This document shows, in pieces, positions 55,577 to 64,000 of a stretch of 64,000 bases of DNA. Numbering within the stretch: the stretch's first letter is position 1; each line of letters starts with the position of its first letter. This DNA comes from Symsagittifera roscoffensis (Eukaryota > Xenacoelomorpha > Acoela > Convolutidae), in assembly GCF_963678635.1 (NCBI RefSeq), contig NC_087070.1:13600640-13664639 (forward strand). The letters run 5' to 3'. Position numbers and translations under genes: made by a program. Under the pieces are notes generated by a model. That model was not told the origin of the DNA and made no database searches. It worked only from the letters and a program-made list of their open reading frames with translations.

Positions 55577-56290
55577 ATTTCTTTATAAAACGTGCTTACG
55601 CAAAACTGCTGAACTACCTCGTTAATTGTGATTAATTTCTTTGAAAAGATGGTATTTTAGTTGCTTTAGAAAAGAAGTCAGTTTATCAGTGCTTTTTTTA
55701 TGTATATATAATTATTGTTTTAAACTTATTAAATAGTTTTCTGTCGTAATAAAAAAAACTAAATTTCAAAAGGGGCCCTTCCGTTTAGTTACGGTAAGTG
55801 CACAAGCTGGATAGGGCCATACCAGCGATATAAAAATGCATATATATCAGCAATGAAGTCATAAATCAGCATTAAATGCATCGTCGTAATGTTAATTTAT
55901 CTTAGCCGTCCTTCCTCTACAATAGCGCTTATGGAGTTGTCGATAAATTGAATTTTGCGTAGCGATCTGCACCCCTTTATACAAACTATAGAGCTCCTCA
56001 GGAGCGCGAAGCTTATTTTAGTTCTTATGTAGTTTATAGATTCTGGATAGCTTTCTTGTCACGCTTTTCTGTCGTAATGGTGGAAGTCCGGGCATGAAGA
56101 CGATCCATTCTTTTTTGGGGATTTTAGAAGCCCGGTGAAGCTCATGCACCTTATCGGCGCTAGTTCACTCTTCAGATCGATTCAGCAGCTGTACCGGGGA
56201 CAGACGGTGTTCCGGTATAGCGACAACCTTTCCGCCCTCTTGAAGACCAAGAGAGGGAAGAAGAAAAAGGCCCAGGAATAAGAACCTTTA
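55577..56290. other. AT-rich intergenic sequence, possibly LINE 5' UTR at its end
   Basis: No supported gene. The last 200 bp, which are more GC-rich, precede the LINE ORF1 and may be its untranslated leader. Confidence 0.4.
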
Positions 56291-57244
56291 GTGGTTCGTC
56301 GACACCGAGGAGTACTGGGCGCTATGGGTGACTCTCGTCAAAGGCTCGACTCGGTCGGAGAATTGGATAAAATTTTCTCAGACAAAGGATACTGTCCCTC
56401 TATGGAGGAACTTGTCACGAAATCTACAACTGCAACGGACGCATCGATCAACACGGCTGCTGGTAGCACGAAAGCAAATCTAGCTTACCTGTTAAAACTT
56501 GCAGTGTCAGAGGTGAAAAAGCATCGCACTATTACGGAGCAGCTGAATGTCATCCGTGATGAATTGACGGCTCTCAAGGAAACAACTGCTGACAGTCAAA
56601 ACTCACACGCTCAAGTCCGGCTTACCCTCGACGTTTTCCGAGCAGAAATGATGGACACCGTGCAGAGGCAGATTCAGAAAGCCATTCAGATCCCATCTAC
56701 CCAGCCATTCTCCTTTGCTACAATCTCAAACAAACGGAAAGATCAGGAAGTCATCCAAGCAATGAAAGGAGTACGGATTGCGCAACAAGCTCAAGAAATT
56801 CTGGCAAAAGAAGACTCAGAACGGAAAAAGAGACAACTCAACCTGTGCATACGCGGCATGGATGTTCCATTTGGCGACAGTGTTGATGCTGTCATGAAGA
56901 TGCTGGAAGACATTAACATAAATACTAACGTCGAATCTGTCAAAATGGTCGAACCACGTGAAAGGAACTCCCGGCCTCCTCGCCTCATCATTGCCCTAAA
57001 AGACCAGAAAAATCGCCTCTCAGTTCTCAGATCTGTCCGCAAACTGAAATCAGCTGGCGATACCTACAGGGATGTCTTCATAGGACCTGGCTACACTCCA
57101 ATACAGGACAAAGAACAGTACGAGCTGCGTGAAGAGAGAAGACGGAGGAATGCCATGGAGACTGACGAAAACAAAATGTGGATCGTGCATCGTGGGGCCC
57201 TGAAGCAGCGCTGCAACCTCACGATGAGACAAGAGTCATCCTGA
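56291..57244 (+). CDS. LINE ORF1 protein
   Basis: This 317-codon frame opens with GTG; the first ATG in frame, MGDSRQRLD, is at 56324 and is the likelier start. Residues 85-140 form a coiled coil. From about 185 an RRM-like region begins (QLNLCIRGMDVP ... RPPRLIIALKD ... VFIGPGYTP), like ORF1p of L1- and CR1-type elements. It would bind element RNA. No CCHC knuckles were seen. It is the only intact frame of this LINE. Confidence 0.7.
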   Translation: MVRRHRGVLGAMGDSRQRLDSVGELDKIFSDKGYCPSMEELVTKSTTATDASINTAAGSTKANLAYLLKLAVSEVKKHRTITEQLNVIRDELTALKETTADSQNSHAQVRLTLDVFRAEMMDTVQRQIQKAIQIPSTQPFSFATISNKRKDQEVIQAMKGVRIAQQAQEILAKEDSERKKRQLNLCIRGMDVPFGDSVDAVMKMLEDININTNVESVKMVEPRERNSRPPRLIIALKDQKNRLSVLRSVRKLKSAGDTYRDVFIGPGYTPIQDKEQYELREERRRRNAMETDENKMWIVHRGALKQRCNLTMRQESS

Positions 57245-57362
57245 TTATGGGATCACGAAGACCGTGGAATCTCGCAGAACCAATGCACGCCTCAGCTACG
57301 ATGCTTGACCCTAAACTGCAGAAGTCTCATTAACCTCGACCGCAGAACATCCCTCGCTAGCC

Positions 57363-57975
57363 TTGTGGCCGTACGCTCCCCAGACGTTTTTATTTCCGAC
57401 TGAAACATGGCTGACCGATAACTTTGTGGACTCTGAGCTTTTTCTCAACGGGTACACGCTTTACAGGTCGGATCGCTCTGAGAAATCCTCCGGAGTTTCC
57501 TCCCATGGCGGTGTTCTTGTTGCTGTCAGCAACTCATGTGGAACCTCAACTGCTGCCAACCTCGATCTGGACCTTCCGGGGGCGGCTATCGACTGCCTCC
57601 TGCACATCGGCAGCCACCGCATCTTGCTCGGCTGCATTTACAATCCGCCAGTGGGCAGTCTACCGCCTCCCCATCGAGAATCTTCATTCCACCATCGTCT
57701 CCATGGTCGCTGAACCTGCATCTGCAAGGCTCATTGCAGGTGATTTCAACCTACCGGGTATCTATTCGGCTTCCCAGTTCTCCGAGGATGACTATGAGAC
57801 ACACTTCCTGAACACCCTCGTGGACGGCGACCTTGCTCAGTGGGCTGATAGCGACACTCGGGGGTCTCGTATCCTCGATTTAGTTTGTACCGGTGGCCAG
57901 ATCGATCACCTCCACACAGAGACGGTGACCACACGCTGTCCAACCACCTCCCGATTCTTTCTGCGTTCGAATTGA
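57363..57975 (+). pseudogene. LINE ORF2 endonuclease region
   Basis: Two overlapping frames carry APE endonuclease motifs. The first (57363-57713) has TETWLTD, GYTLYRSDR and GGVLVAVSNS. The second (57424-57975) has IAGDFNLPG and RGSRILDLVCT. The final SDH motif appears as SNHLPI in a third frame near 57925. At least two frameshifts are present, and the start of ORF2 is not preserved. Confidence 0.7.
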
Positions 57976-58172
57976 CAGTTGGCAGTGCTATCCGTATCGA
58001 CTGTATCCCGCACGCGAACTTGAGCTTCTGCAGAGCCGACTACGACTCCCTTCGAGAGTTGATTGCCAGGCAACCCTACACTGGCAATTGCTGGTCAAAT
58101 CCAAATGTTCTGCTTAACTAATGGTATCACTGGATTTGCCAGAAGGTTCACAGAACAGTACCCCGTCGCACA

Positions 58173-58697
58173 TTGCGACTACCTCCTTGGATCTCACCTC
58201 AGACTTCTAACCTGCTGAACAGACTAGAAATTAAGCGGAGATACAAAGGTGAACTCCACAGTTCCACCGTGCGACTGCAAATCGAGGTGGACCTCGCAGT
58301 GGAAGAAGACCGCAAGGACTACCAGGAGAGACTTGCAGACTCGCGGTCACAACCACGCTGGTACCACTTCTCTCGAAAAACCAAGCAGCGCGAATATCTC
58401 TCCATTCTTTCTCTCGGTGATCGAAGGCTACCAACAATCCTGACAAGGTTCTCTCTTCGCCGAATACTTCGCCGCAACGTGTTCATCAAGTCATCCGGAT
58501 GCTACTCGTGCGACCTCGAGAGGACCAAGAGGGGTCAGACTAGTATCAGAGACTTTGACACCAGCTGCGAAAGGATAAGCCATATTCTTAAAGACCTAGA
58601 CATCTCCAAAAGCGGCGGCATTGACGTGATTCCTGCTTGCTTACTAAAGAATATCCCGGAACAGCTTTCGAAGTCCCTGAGCCAAGTCTTGTATTAG
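58173..58697 (+). pseudogene. LINE ORF2, linker before RT
   Basis: This 174-codon piece is a basic helical linker followed by SGGIDVIPACLLKN, typical of the start of LINE RT (KSxGxDxIP). A frame break near 58690 separates it from the RT core. Confidence 0.6.
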
Positions 58698-58724
58698 AAC
58701 AAGCAAACTGGTATTTTTCCGGAT

Positions 58725-59123
58725 GTGTGGAAAACTGGTATGGTTTGTGCTATTTACAAAAAGGGGCGATCGTGGAGTTCATTACTCAGCATTCCGTCGA
58801 AGGTACTGGAACGCTGTGTGTTCATAGACCTCTACCTCTTTTTGAAGCCTTGGTTGAACAACGCGCAGTACAACTTCCGCAGAGGGCGTTCCAGCGTGAT
58901 ACAGATGTTGGTTTACCTGAATCAGGCTTACAATTCTACGGCAAGAGATGATGAATTCGAAGTTGTGTATGCAATCGACAAGGTCGACCACGGGATCCTC
59001 CTCGAGAAACTTTGGAACGTCGGCGTCAGAGGCAAACTTGGGCGACTTATTCGATCGTATATGTCTAACAGAGTGATGACTGTGAGGGTTAGTGACTCTG
59101 TTTCGTGTTGTATGTGTGACTAG
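58725..59123 (+). pseudogene. LINE RT, N-terminal half
   Basis: This 132-codon piece has KVLERCVFIDLYLF, YNFRRGRSSVIQ and a degraded palm motif, VVYAIDKVDHGILLEKL, where the usual F-Asp-x-A-F is altered to AIDKV. A stop in CMCD ends it. Confidence 0.7.
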
Positions 59124-59661
59124 TGGCGTGCCTCAGGGATCCCTCCTCGGTCCCCTCCTCTTCTTGGTCCAGATCAACGACCTTCTGGACTCCTCACATA
59201 ACCCTGTGTTGCTGTGTGCTGACGATAGCAAAATTCTCTCACATGACCCTACAAGGTTACAGGATGATGTTTCAGCCTTCGACGACTGGTGCAACTCCAA
59301 CCACATGCACGTGAATGCCAGTAAATGCGCAGTGATTTCTTTCGGCGACTCAAACAGCAGTACGCGTCCCAGTATCGCTCTGGATTACAGTATGCTTAAG
59401 ACCGTGAATCAACAATCGGACCTCGACTTGCTCGTAAGTTCCTCCCTGAAATGGGATTCCCACATCGTGCACAAAATGTCTAAAGCGAACAAGGTGTTCC
59501 ATATGATTCGCAGGAACAGCAATGACCTGAACGCCTCCGCTAAGATTAAAATCTACAAGACCATGGTCCTTCCTGTGATGACCATCGCGTTGCAGTGTTG
59601 GTTCGCGAACACGATTTCTCTGAGGAAGCTGGAAGGCTTCCAAAAGAAGATTTTCCGCTAG
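59092..59661 (+). pseudogene. LINE RT, C-terminal half
   Basis: This 189-codon piece has GVPQGSLLGPLLF, LLCADDSKI (the catalytic box) and downstream thumb motifs LDLLVSSSLKWDSHI and FHMIRRNS. It ends at TAG, after which similar sequence stays open to about 59943. Confidence 0.75.
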
Positions 59662-59894
59662 GCAATAGGCGACAAGGCGCACGATAAATCCCTGCGCGAG
59701 GCGAACCTGCTACCATTATCATTATATCTACAACTGGTTGACCTTCTTTTCCTCTCTAACATCCTCGAAGGCCGTCACGATATTGATATGACACGTTTCC
59801 TTCAGATTAGCGTAAACAAAAGGCATACACATGCTACAGACAGTCCGCGCTTTCAGCTCGACATACCTGAAGCCTTGCACATGAACATGAAGCC

Positions 59895-60501
59895 TTGCTG
59901 GAGGACAAGGAAGTCGAGAGAAGGGTGGCAATTTACGATGGGCTAGTAGAGAAAGGGGTAAACTTAACGCCTATGGAGTTTATGATTTTTATGGACCGGA
60001 GCTATGTTTTTAAGTATCCGGTACTGAATGCCGAGGAATTATTCGAGCTGGGCTCAATTCAGAGTAAGTTCCTTGGCAAGAAACTATGGAGCCCATGGAG
60101 TGGAGACAATGTGGTTTCAAAAGAAACAATGGACTTTTTGTCCTTATTCTTTGGAGAGGATGTAAGTTTGTTTTACAATACACCCAATTTTAAAAATAAA
60201 AAATAAAATTTTTTTTAATTCAAGTGGCATGACAACATAGAAATAGTATATAAATTTGTTTTAGTTTCAAGAAGAATTCTTCAGAAAACCAACAACAGAA
60301 GAAGATTTTAGGAAAAAGATAGAGCTGCACATCATGTTAGAAGAAATCTATCAAGCTTGGTGGCGGCCTTATTCAGCGCTGCAGTTTGCAGTGAGGAGCC
60401 TGAGTAGGGCCGCTGAAAATTCTCTGGAAAAGATGGCGGCTGTTAAACTAATCAAATCCTACACGGATAAAAAGTCTAACCTGTATAAAATTTATTTTTA
60501 A
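59895..60501 (+). CDS. two-exon reading frame of unknown function
   Basis: Exon 1 is open through 60161 and ends at a strong donor (GAT|GTAAGT). A 103 bp AT-rich intron runs to TTTTAG at 60264. Exon 2 (60265-60501) continues in phase for 78 codons, ending LYKIYF. The protein, about 167 residues, is charged and helical (MEFMIFMDRSYVF, HIMLEEIYQAWW) with no family recognised. It opens with TTG and abuts LINE sequence, so its 5' end is probably lost or upstream exons are missing. The first in-frame ATG is at about 59973. Confidence 0.45.
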
Positions 60502-60952
60502 ATCTATTTGTAAATATGTTTATTCTTGGTGTTTTTGTGGTTTTTTTACAAACAAAACATTTATAAAAGAGAAAAAGAAAAAAAGAAAAGGCCAATAGAA
60601 AGAATTTAAAAGATATTGAGTTTGGCCAAATAAATAGTTAGTGGTTATTATTTCTTTTTAAATTTGCCAATTAAACTAGATGGAATTGTAGTTCCATAAA
60701 AGTTTGTAGGACGATTTGTCCGTTTAGGCATATAGGTATCAGCCATATTAGATTTAGCTTAAAACTTAAAAAGAAAGATACAAAAAAAAGTTTGTAAATT
60801 TACTTAGAAAACTTAAATTTCCGATTTGGAAATTTATTACTTTTCTCTATTTGTAAGAGAAATTTCAACAATTCTTCAGTTTGAGAATTGGATTCTTTGC
60901 TTTTTATCTCTTTTTGAGACTTTAGCAATTTTTGCGAATTTTTAGAAGGTGA
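60502..60952 (-). other. AT-rich leader-like stretch with a small frame
   Basis: On the minus strand this follows the PBS-like site at 60970 and is Lys-codon-rich and AT-rich. The only supported frame is 60648-60746. It could be the leader and gag start of an LTR element, cut short near 60500. Confidence 0.3.
60648..60746 (-). CDS. 32-codon ORF, possible truncated gag start
   Basis: It starts at an ATG in good context (CTAATATGGCTG) about 220 bp after a PBS-like site and encodes MADTYMPKRTNRPTNF, then a Lys-rich end. Its position fits the beginning of gag of the minus-strand LTR element. It stops early, so any such gene is broken. It could also be chance. Confidence 0.25.
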   Translation of the reverse strand: MADTYMPKRTNRPTNFYGTTIPSSLIGKFKKK

Positions 60953-60970
60953 GCCTCACTGGTCGCACCA
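60953..60970 (-). promoter_or_regulatory. candidate primer-binding site after the minus-strand LTR
   Basis: The sense sequence is TGGTGCGACCAGTGAGGC, 8 bp after the TCA end of the LTR. It resembles the TGGCGACCGTGAC arginine-tRNA site of many BEL/Pao elements but needs two indels, so the match is tentative. Confidence 0.3.
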
Positions 60971-60978
60971 ATTTATTC

Positions 60979-61535
60979 TGAGCTAGCAACACTATGTGCG
61001 CCGGACAAAACGCTTGCTAGGAATAAAGGGTCCTTTCTACTTTCTATCTTAGAAAGTAAATCTAAAATTCGCTGAGAAATATTTTATTAGAAAAGAAGTT
61101 AGTATGAATTTACAGCAAGTTACCTTTTGACTCAATATTTATTTTAACGGTGAGATTAGAGATATTTTTACTGCTGAGACTGGCTATTATTTTAGAGAAT
61201 GTTTGGGGTGGTTGAAGAGAGAGTATTGGTATTTGGTGAGATTTTGTTGGAGTATTAGAGAGAGAGGTTGTGGTGTTAGAAGAGAAATTGTTGGGAATGA
61301 ATTTCCGTAGTTTTGAGCTTCTATTTATACTCAGATGGGAAATCGTACCACTTTTTTGTATCAAATCAGAGGTTACTTCTTAATTTCGTATTCTCTTTTC
61401 GTACATTCGTATTTTACGAGAAGAGTGTTTCGTATGCTCGTATTTTACGAGAGGAATCGTTATTATTCGCATTGAACGAGAATAGTCGTTTCAATTCTCA
61501 ATGCTTAAAACGTTATACGAATTATTCCAATAGCA
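60979..61535 (-). repeat. LTR of a second, unrelated LTR retroelement
   Basis: On the minus strand it starts TGCTATTGG right after a clean polypurine tract and ends in TCA about 557 bp later. It contains a TATA box and several AATAAA signals. No second LTR is in the window, so the limits rest on these signals. The 84-codon ORF inside it is probably chance. Confidence 0.5.
61322..61329 (-). promoter_or_regulatory. TATA box of the minus-strand LTR
   Basis: TATAAATA lies about 205 bp into the LTR, the usual place for a U3 promoter. Confidence 0.5.
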
Positions 61536-61552
61536 TTTCCCTTCCTTTTTCT
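61536..61552 (-). promoter_or_regulatory. polypurine tract of the minus-strand element
   Basis: The sense sequence AGAAAAAGGAAGGGAAA is immediately followed by TGCTATTGG. It is a textbook tract preceding a 3' LTR. Confidence 0.55.
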
Positions 61553-62389
61553 AGGGAATAAAAACATAATTCTTTTGTGGTAGTGGCGGCGTCACATTTT
61601 GTGAACGCAATAAAATAATTCATGTTTCTGTTTCTATTTGAAATCAGAACATATCCATCCTCCTGTTTGGAGAGGAAAAAAACTAAAAGTTTCATTCTTT
61701 TACTTTCTCTTGAATAATGGGGTAATTGTTGATCGATCGAAGCTTTTTCTTTCAATCTCATAAAGTTGGTTCAATAGTTTGTTGGTATTACAGGTAGCAG
61801 ATGTTATTGAACAACTGATACTTTGAGTCAGGCTTGAATGAATATAAATACATCAGTTACATTTATAATTCAAAATAGAGTTTACACAACCAAGAGATTT
61901 AACTATAAAATTAAATGCATCAAAATTATTTGTTTCTCAAAAGTTTGCAGGTCAGTTTAATATTATCATTCCTTGAACATTTTTTTTCCGATGTCTCCTT
62001 TTTGTCCTGAAGTATGTGAAGTGGATGTCCATATGCGTAATAAGGGGAGGACTGCTTCATACAAAGGGGGTATTTTTTGTTTTTTATAAAAGTCAAAATT
62101 GTTGAGAAAGGCAAAATTAATAGCTATACTACATAGCTATATAAAGCGAAAGAATAAATGTTTAAATGAAAGGATAAATTTTTACAATTTTCCTTCCAAC
62201 CGGGCTATAAGATGGTGATTTTTTGTTTTCAAATTGTGGATTTGCTTTTTCAGCTCCCGGATTTGATGCGTTTCATGTATATGACTGCGCTGAATTTGCT
62301 CAGTATAGTCATCTAACTGGGGGGTTTGTAATTTTGCTGTCAGATATTTTGCTGGGACATAGATTTTTGATATCCAAGAAGGGAATTAG
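61553..62389. other. AT-rich region between env-like ORFs and the LTR
   Basis: No supported gene. It probably is the 3' UTR of the minus-strand retroelement. Confidence 0.35.
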
Positions 62390-62938
62390 TTATGGAGTAC
62401 ATTTTTTTATGGGGTGATAGGCTTCTAATTTAAAACGGTTGATTAATGGTTTTAAAGCATAATTGAGATCCATATCGAAGCCGGGATTACTGTTAGAATT
62501 AATGTATCGTTCCCTTTCTAACTGAATATGTAATTTAGTGTTTAATTCAGTGGGGTGCAAGGGCTGTCGCTTAATGGTCATTGGATATTGAGAAGTTGAT
62601 ACCGGCGTATTTGCCGTTAGTATCTTATATGGTCTCACAATCTGGGTTCGCTTTATAGTTCGAGAATTCGAAGGAACCAGGGGTATTTTGAAATCAGGGG
62701 GTGAAACTTTTAGGGTTGGTGGCTTTGATGCTGTAGTTATTGGGACAGCTGAATTGGTTTGAAGTAGTGGCTCAACGAAGGATCGTGTTGAGGTCGGCTT
62801 TGCAGTGGGGGTTGTAGTAGTAGAAACAGTTGGTTGTTTAGTGAGTGCTGAAATCTGCGAGTCCAGTGGATCGGTTGGTGGCAGAAGTGAGAGAAGGTCC
62901 TCAAAATCTCTCAAGTCGTCATCAAGCGTTGCGTCCAT
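62390..62938 (-). CDS. Thr/Pro-rich ORF downstream of the env-like ORF
   Basis: This 182-codon frame has an acidic head (MDATLDDDLRDFEDLL), a Thr/Ser/Pro-rich middle and a basic C-terminal part. In minus orientation it follows the env-like ORF by 46 bp, and a splice-acceptor-like TTCTACTGTTCTAG lies just before it, so it may be a separate protein or an alternative cytoplasmic tail joined by splicing. No known domain was recognised. It has no transmembrane segment. Confidence 0.45.
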   Translation of the reverse strand: MDATLDDDLRDFEDLLSLLPPTDPLDSQISALTKQPTVSTTTTPTAKPTSTRSFVEPLLQTNSAVPITTASKPPTLKVSPPDFKIPLVPSNSRTIKRTQIVRPYKILTANTPVSTSQYPMTIKRQPLHPTELNTKLHIQLERERYINSNSNPGFDMDLNYALKPLINRFKLEAYHPIKKCTP

Positions 62939-62983
62939 AGTTGAATCAGTTGGTATATCCTAGAACAGTAGAATTTTTTTTTA

Positions 62984-64000
62984 TTAGAATGGGTTTGTTG
63001 GGTGATCCAAGTTTTGAGTTCTTCTCTCGAAACTTGTTAATTGGATGTGAGGATACATGCGATCCTGGTTTATTTTATCACTTTCCTCTAAAAGAGGGGC
63101 TTGTATTTTTTGATCACAATCTTGTTCAATTTTTTCAGTTTGCTCATCTTGAGTGAAAATTGAGTTCACTATGGAAGTGAAAAGTATATTATATGAAGCG
63201 GCAAGCAATACTTTGCCAAAGCGTAGTGAGCGGCCGCTGATTTTGTGAATATGCATAGCCTTTATTTTGAGTACTAGGCAATCTAGTATGAATTTCACAA
63301 ATAGAAAAGAGGCGAAAACTATTCCGCATTTTTCTAAATAGTATTGTACTTTTCCGAATATACGGGTGTTTTCGTTTTTCCAAAAGTTTGGAGAGATGAG
63401 ATAGTCCAAATATATTGTTTGGGAAGAGCCTAGTGGGCTATATGAGTCCGTGAAAAGAAATTTTTTAGCATTTAGAAAGGACCTGGATACTTTTTGTAGT
63501 ATTCCTTTCATCTCTGAATTATCGGAAATCATATTCCAGAATTTTTGCATTTGAGCATAAGTGTAGATTGAAGCGCCTTGGCTAGAGGCTAAAGAATACT
63601 TAATCTGTTGAACTATCTCTTTTGGTTTAAAGAGATATGGTCCTGCAACCCTTGTAATTTGAGGGGTTAATTCAATCCAGGACTTATCATCATCAACATC
63701 TAGTTGAAAGAGATTTGAATGTTTGTCGGAGCAGTCTTGTAGATCTGCCGACTGAAAAATTTGTCGCCTAATTGGATCGACAGATCGAACATTTTCCTCA
63801 TACACAATGGGAATGCGATAATAGCATTCATCAATTAATTGCAAAGGTGAATAAAATTTCGGACAATGGTAGAGCCAGGCAACATTGCCATTGGTCTCTA
63901 AGAACATAGAGCGGTTCTGAGTTAAAATATAGCCAGCCAAACGTGGGCTTTCAAGTGAAAGCATTAAAGTATATAATATTGAGGAGCGTTCTAGCTCACA
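62984..64000 (-). CDS. env-like membrane glycoprotein, 5' part outside the window
   Basis: The frame is open from the window edge; the Met at 63964 is internal. The ectodomain has NVAWLYHCPKF, CYYRIPIVYE, VDPIRRQIF, then WIELTP. A hydrophobic membrane segment follows (GIVFASFLFVKFILDCLVL), then a basic patch, a second hydrophobic stretch and an acidic tail. From memory of families this resembles glycoproteins of the chuvirus type that some BEL/Pao retrotransposons carry as env, but that is a judgement by eye. An LTR and polypurine tract lie downstream on the same strand. The visible part has no stop or frameshift. Confidence 0.5.
   Translation of the reverse strand, partial: CELERSSILYTLMLSLESPRLAGYILTQNRSMFLETNGNVAWLYHCPKFYSPLQLIDECYYRIPIVYEENVRSVDPIRRQIFQSADLQDCSDKHSNLFQLDVDDDKSWIELTPQITRVAGPYLFKPKEIVQQIKYSLASSQGASIYTYAQMQKFWNMISDNSEMKGILQKVSRSFLNAKKFLFTDSYSPLGSSQTIYLDYLISPNFWKNENTRIFGKVQYYLEKCGIVFASFLFVKFILDCLVLKIKAMHIHKISGRSLRFGKVLLAASYNILFTSIVNSIFTQDEQTEKIEQDCDQKIQAPLLEESDKINQDRMYPHIQLTSFERRTQNLDHPTNPF

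Larger units (their letters stand above)
56291..59890 (+). mobile_element. decayed LINE with APE-type endonuclease
   Basis: This non-LTR retrotransposon has ORF1 followed by a broken ORF2 with endonuclease and RT motifs. The RT box CADDSK and GVPQGSLLGPLLF, and the APE-type endonuclease, fit the Jockey/CR1 group. Several frameshifts and stops make it inactive. The 3' end is uncertain: ORF2-like sequence continues past the stop at 59661 up to about 59890. Confidence 0.8.

Noticed and set aside
61110-61364. 84-codon minus-strand ORF in the LTR
   Set aside because: It spans the TATA box and the R/U5 region and is of low complexity, so it is unlikely to be a protein.

Overview
The window is animal nuclear DNA, most likely from an invertebrate. 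It holds LTR retrotransposons with chromovirus-type gag, protease, RT, RNase H and integrase motifs, a broken APE-type LINE, a candidate spliceosomal intron of about 103 bp, and an env-like glycoprotein ORF. No bacterial operon signals and no rRNA or tRNA genes were seen. The species cannot be named from the sequence alone.

Most of the window (2348-53542) is two copies of one very large Ty3/gypsy-type LTR retrotransposon. They stand head to head: the left copy reads leftward (2348-26769, 24.4 kb) and the right copy reads rightward (26798-53542, 26.7 kb), with 28 bp between the two 5' LTRs. Each copy has LTRs of about 870-885 bp (TGTGCC...TTACA), a candidate tRNA-Asn-like primer site 12 bp inside the 5' LTR, a 3 kb non-coding leader, and a first ORF of about 3,140 codons. 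That ORF encodes Gag, two CCHC knuckles, an aspartic protease, RT, RNase H, integrase and a C-terminal macro-like domain. A structured gap of about 470 bp follows, then a second ORF of about 2,950 codons with an SGNH (GDSL) hydrolase domain and about 2,400 codons of unrecognised protein, then a short 3' UTR, a polypurine tract and the 3' LTR. Both copies are broken by stops and frameshifts, mostly at different places, so comparing them shows the layout of the intact element. The ORFs listed separately are pieces of these two reading frames.

The right copy carries an internal 2.5 kb tandem duplication (32940-35449 and 35450-37999). Its two halves have different ancestry: the first lacks the RT catalytic YVDD box, as does the left copy, and the second keeps it. 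The left copy is inserted in a MITE-like element (1918-2347 plus 26770-26785). That element adjoins the truncated LTR and leader of a third copy (1-1909).

To the right are an AATATC-rich repeat tract (53543-54050), diverged LTRs of related elements (54060-54146 and about 54673-55576), a decayed LINE (about 56291-59890), a short two-exon reading frame of unknown function (59895-60501), and the 3' part of a different LTR element on the minus strand. That last element has an env-like glycoprotein ORF running off the window edge (62984-64000), an LTR with a PPT and TATA box (60979-61535), and a PBS-like site just beyond the LTR.
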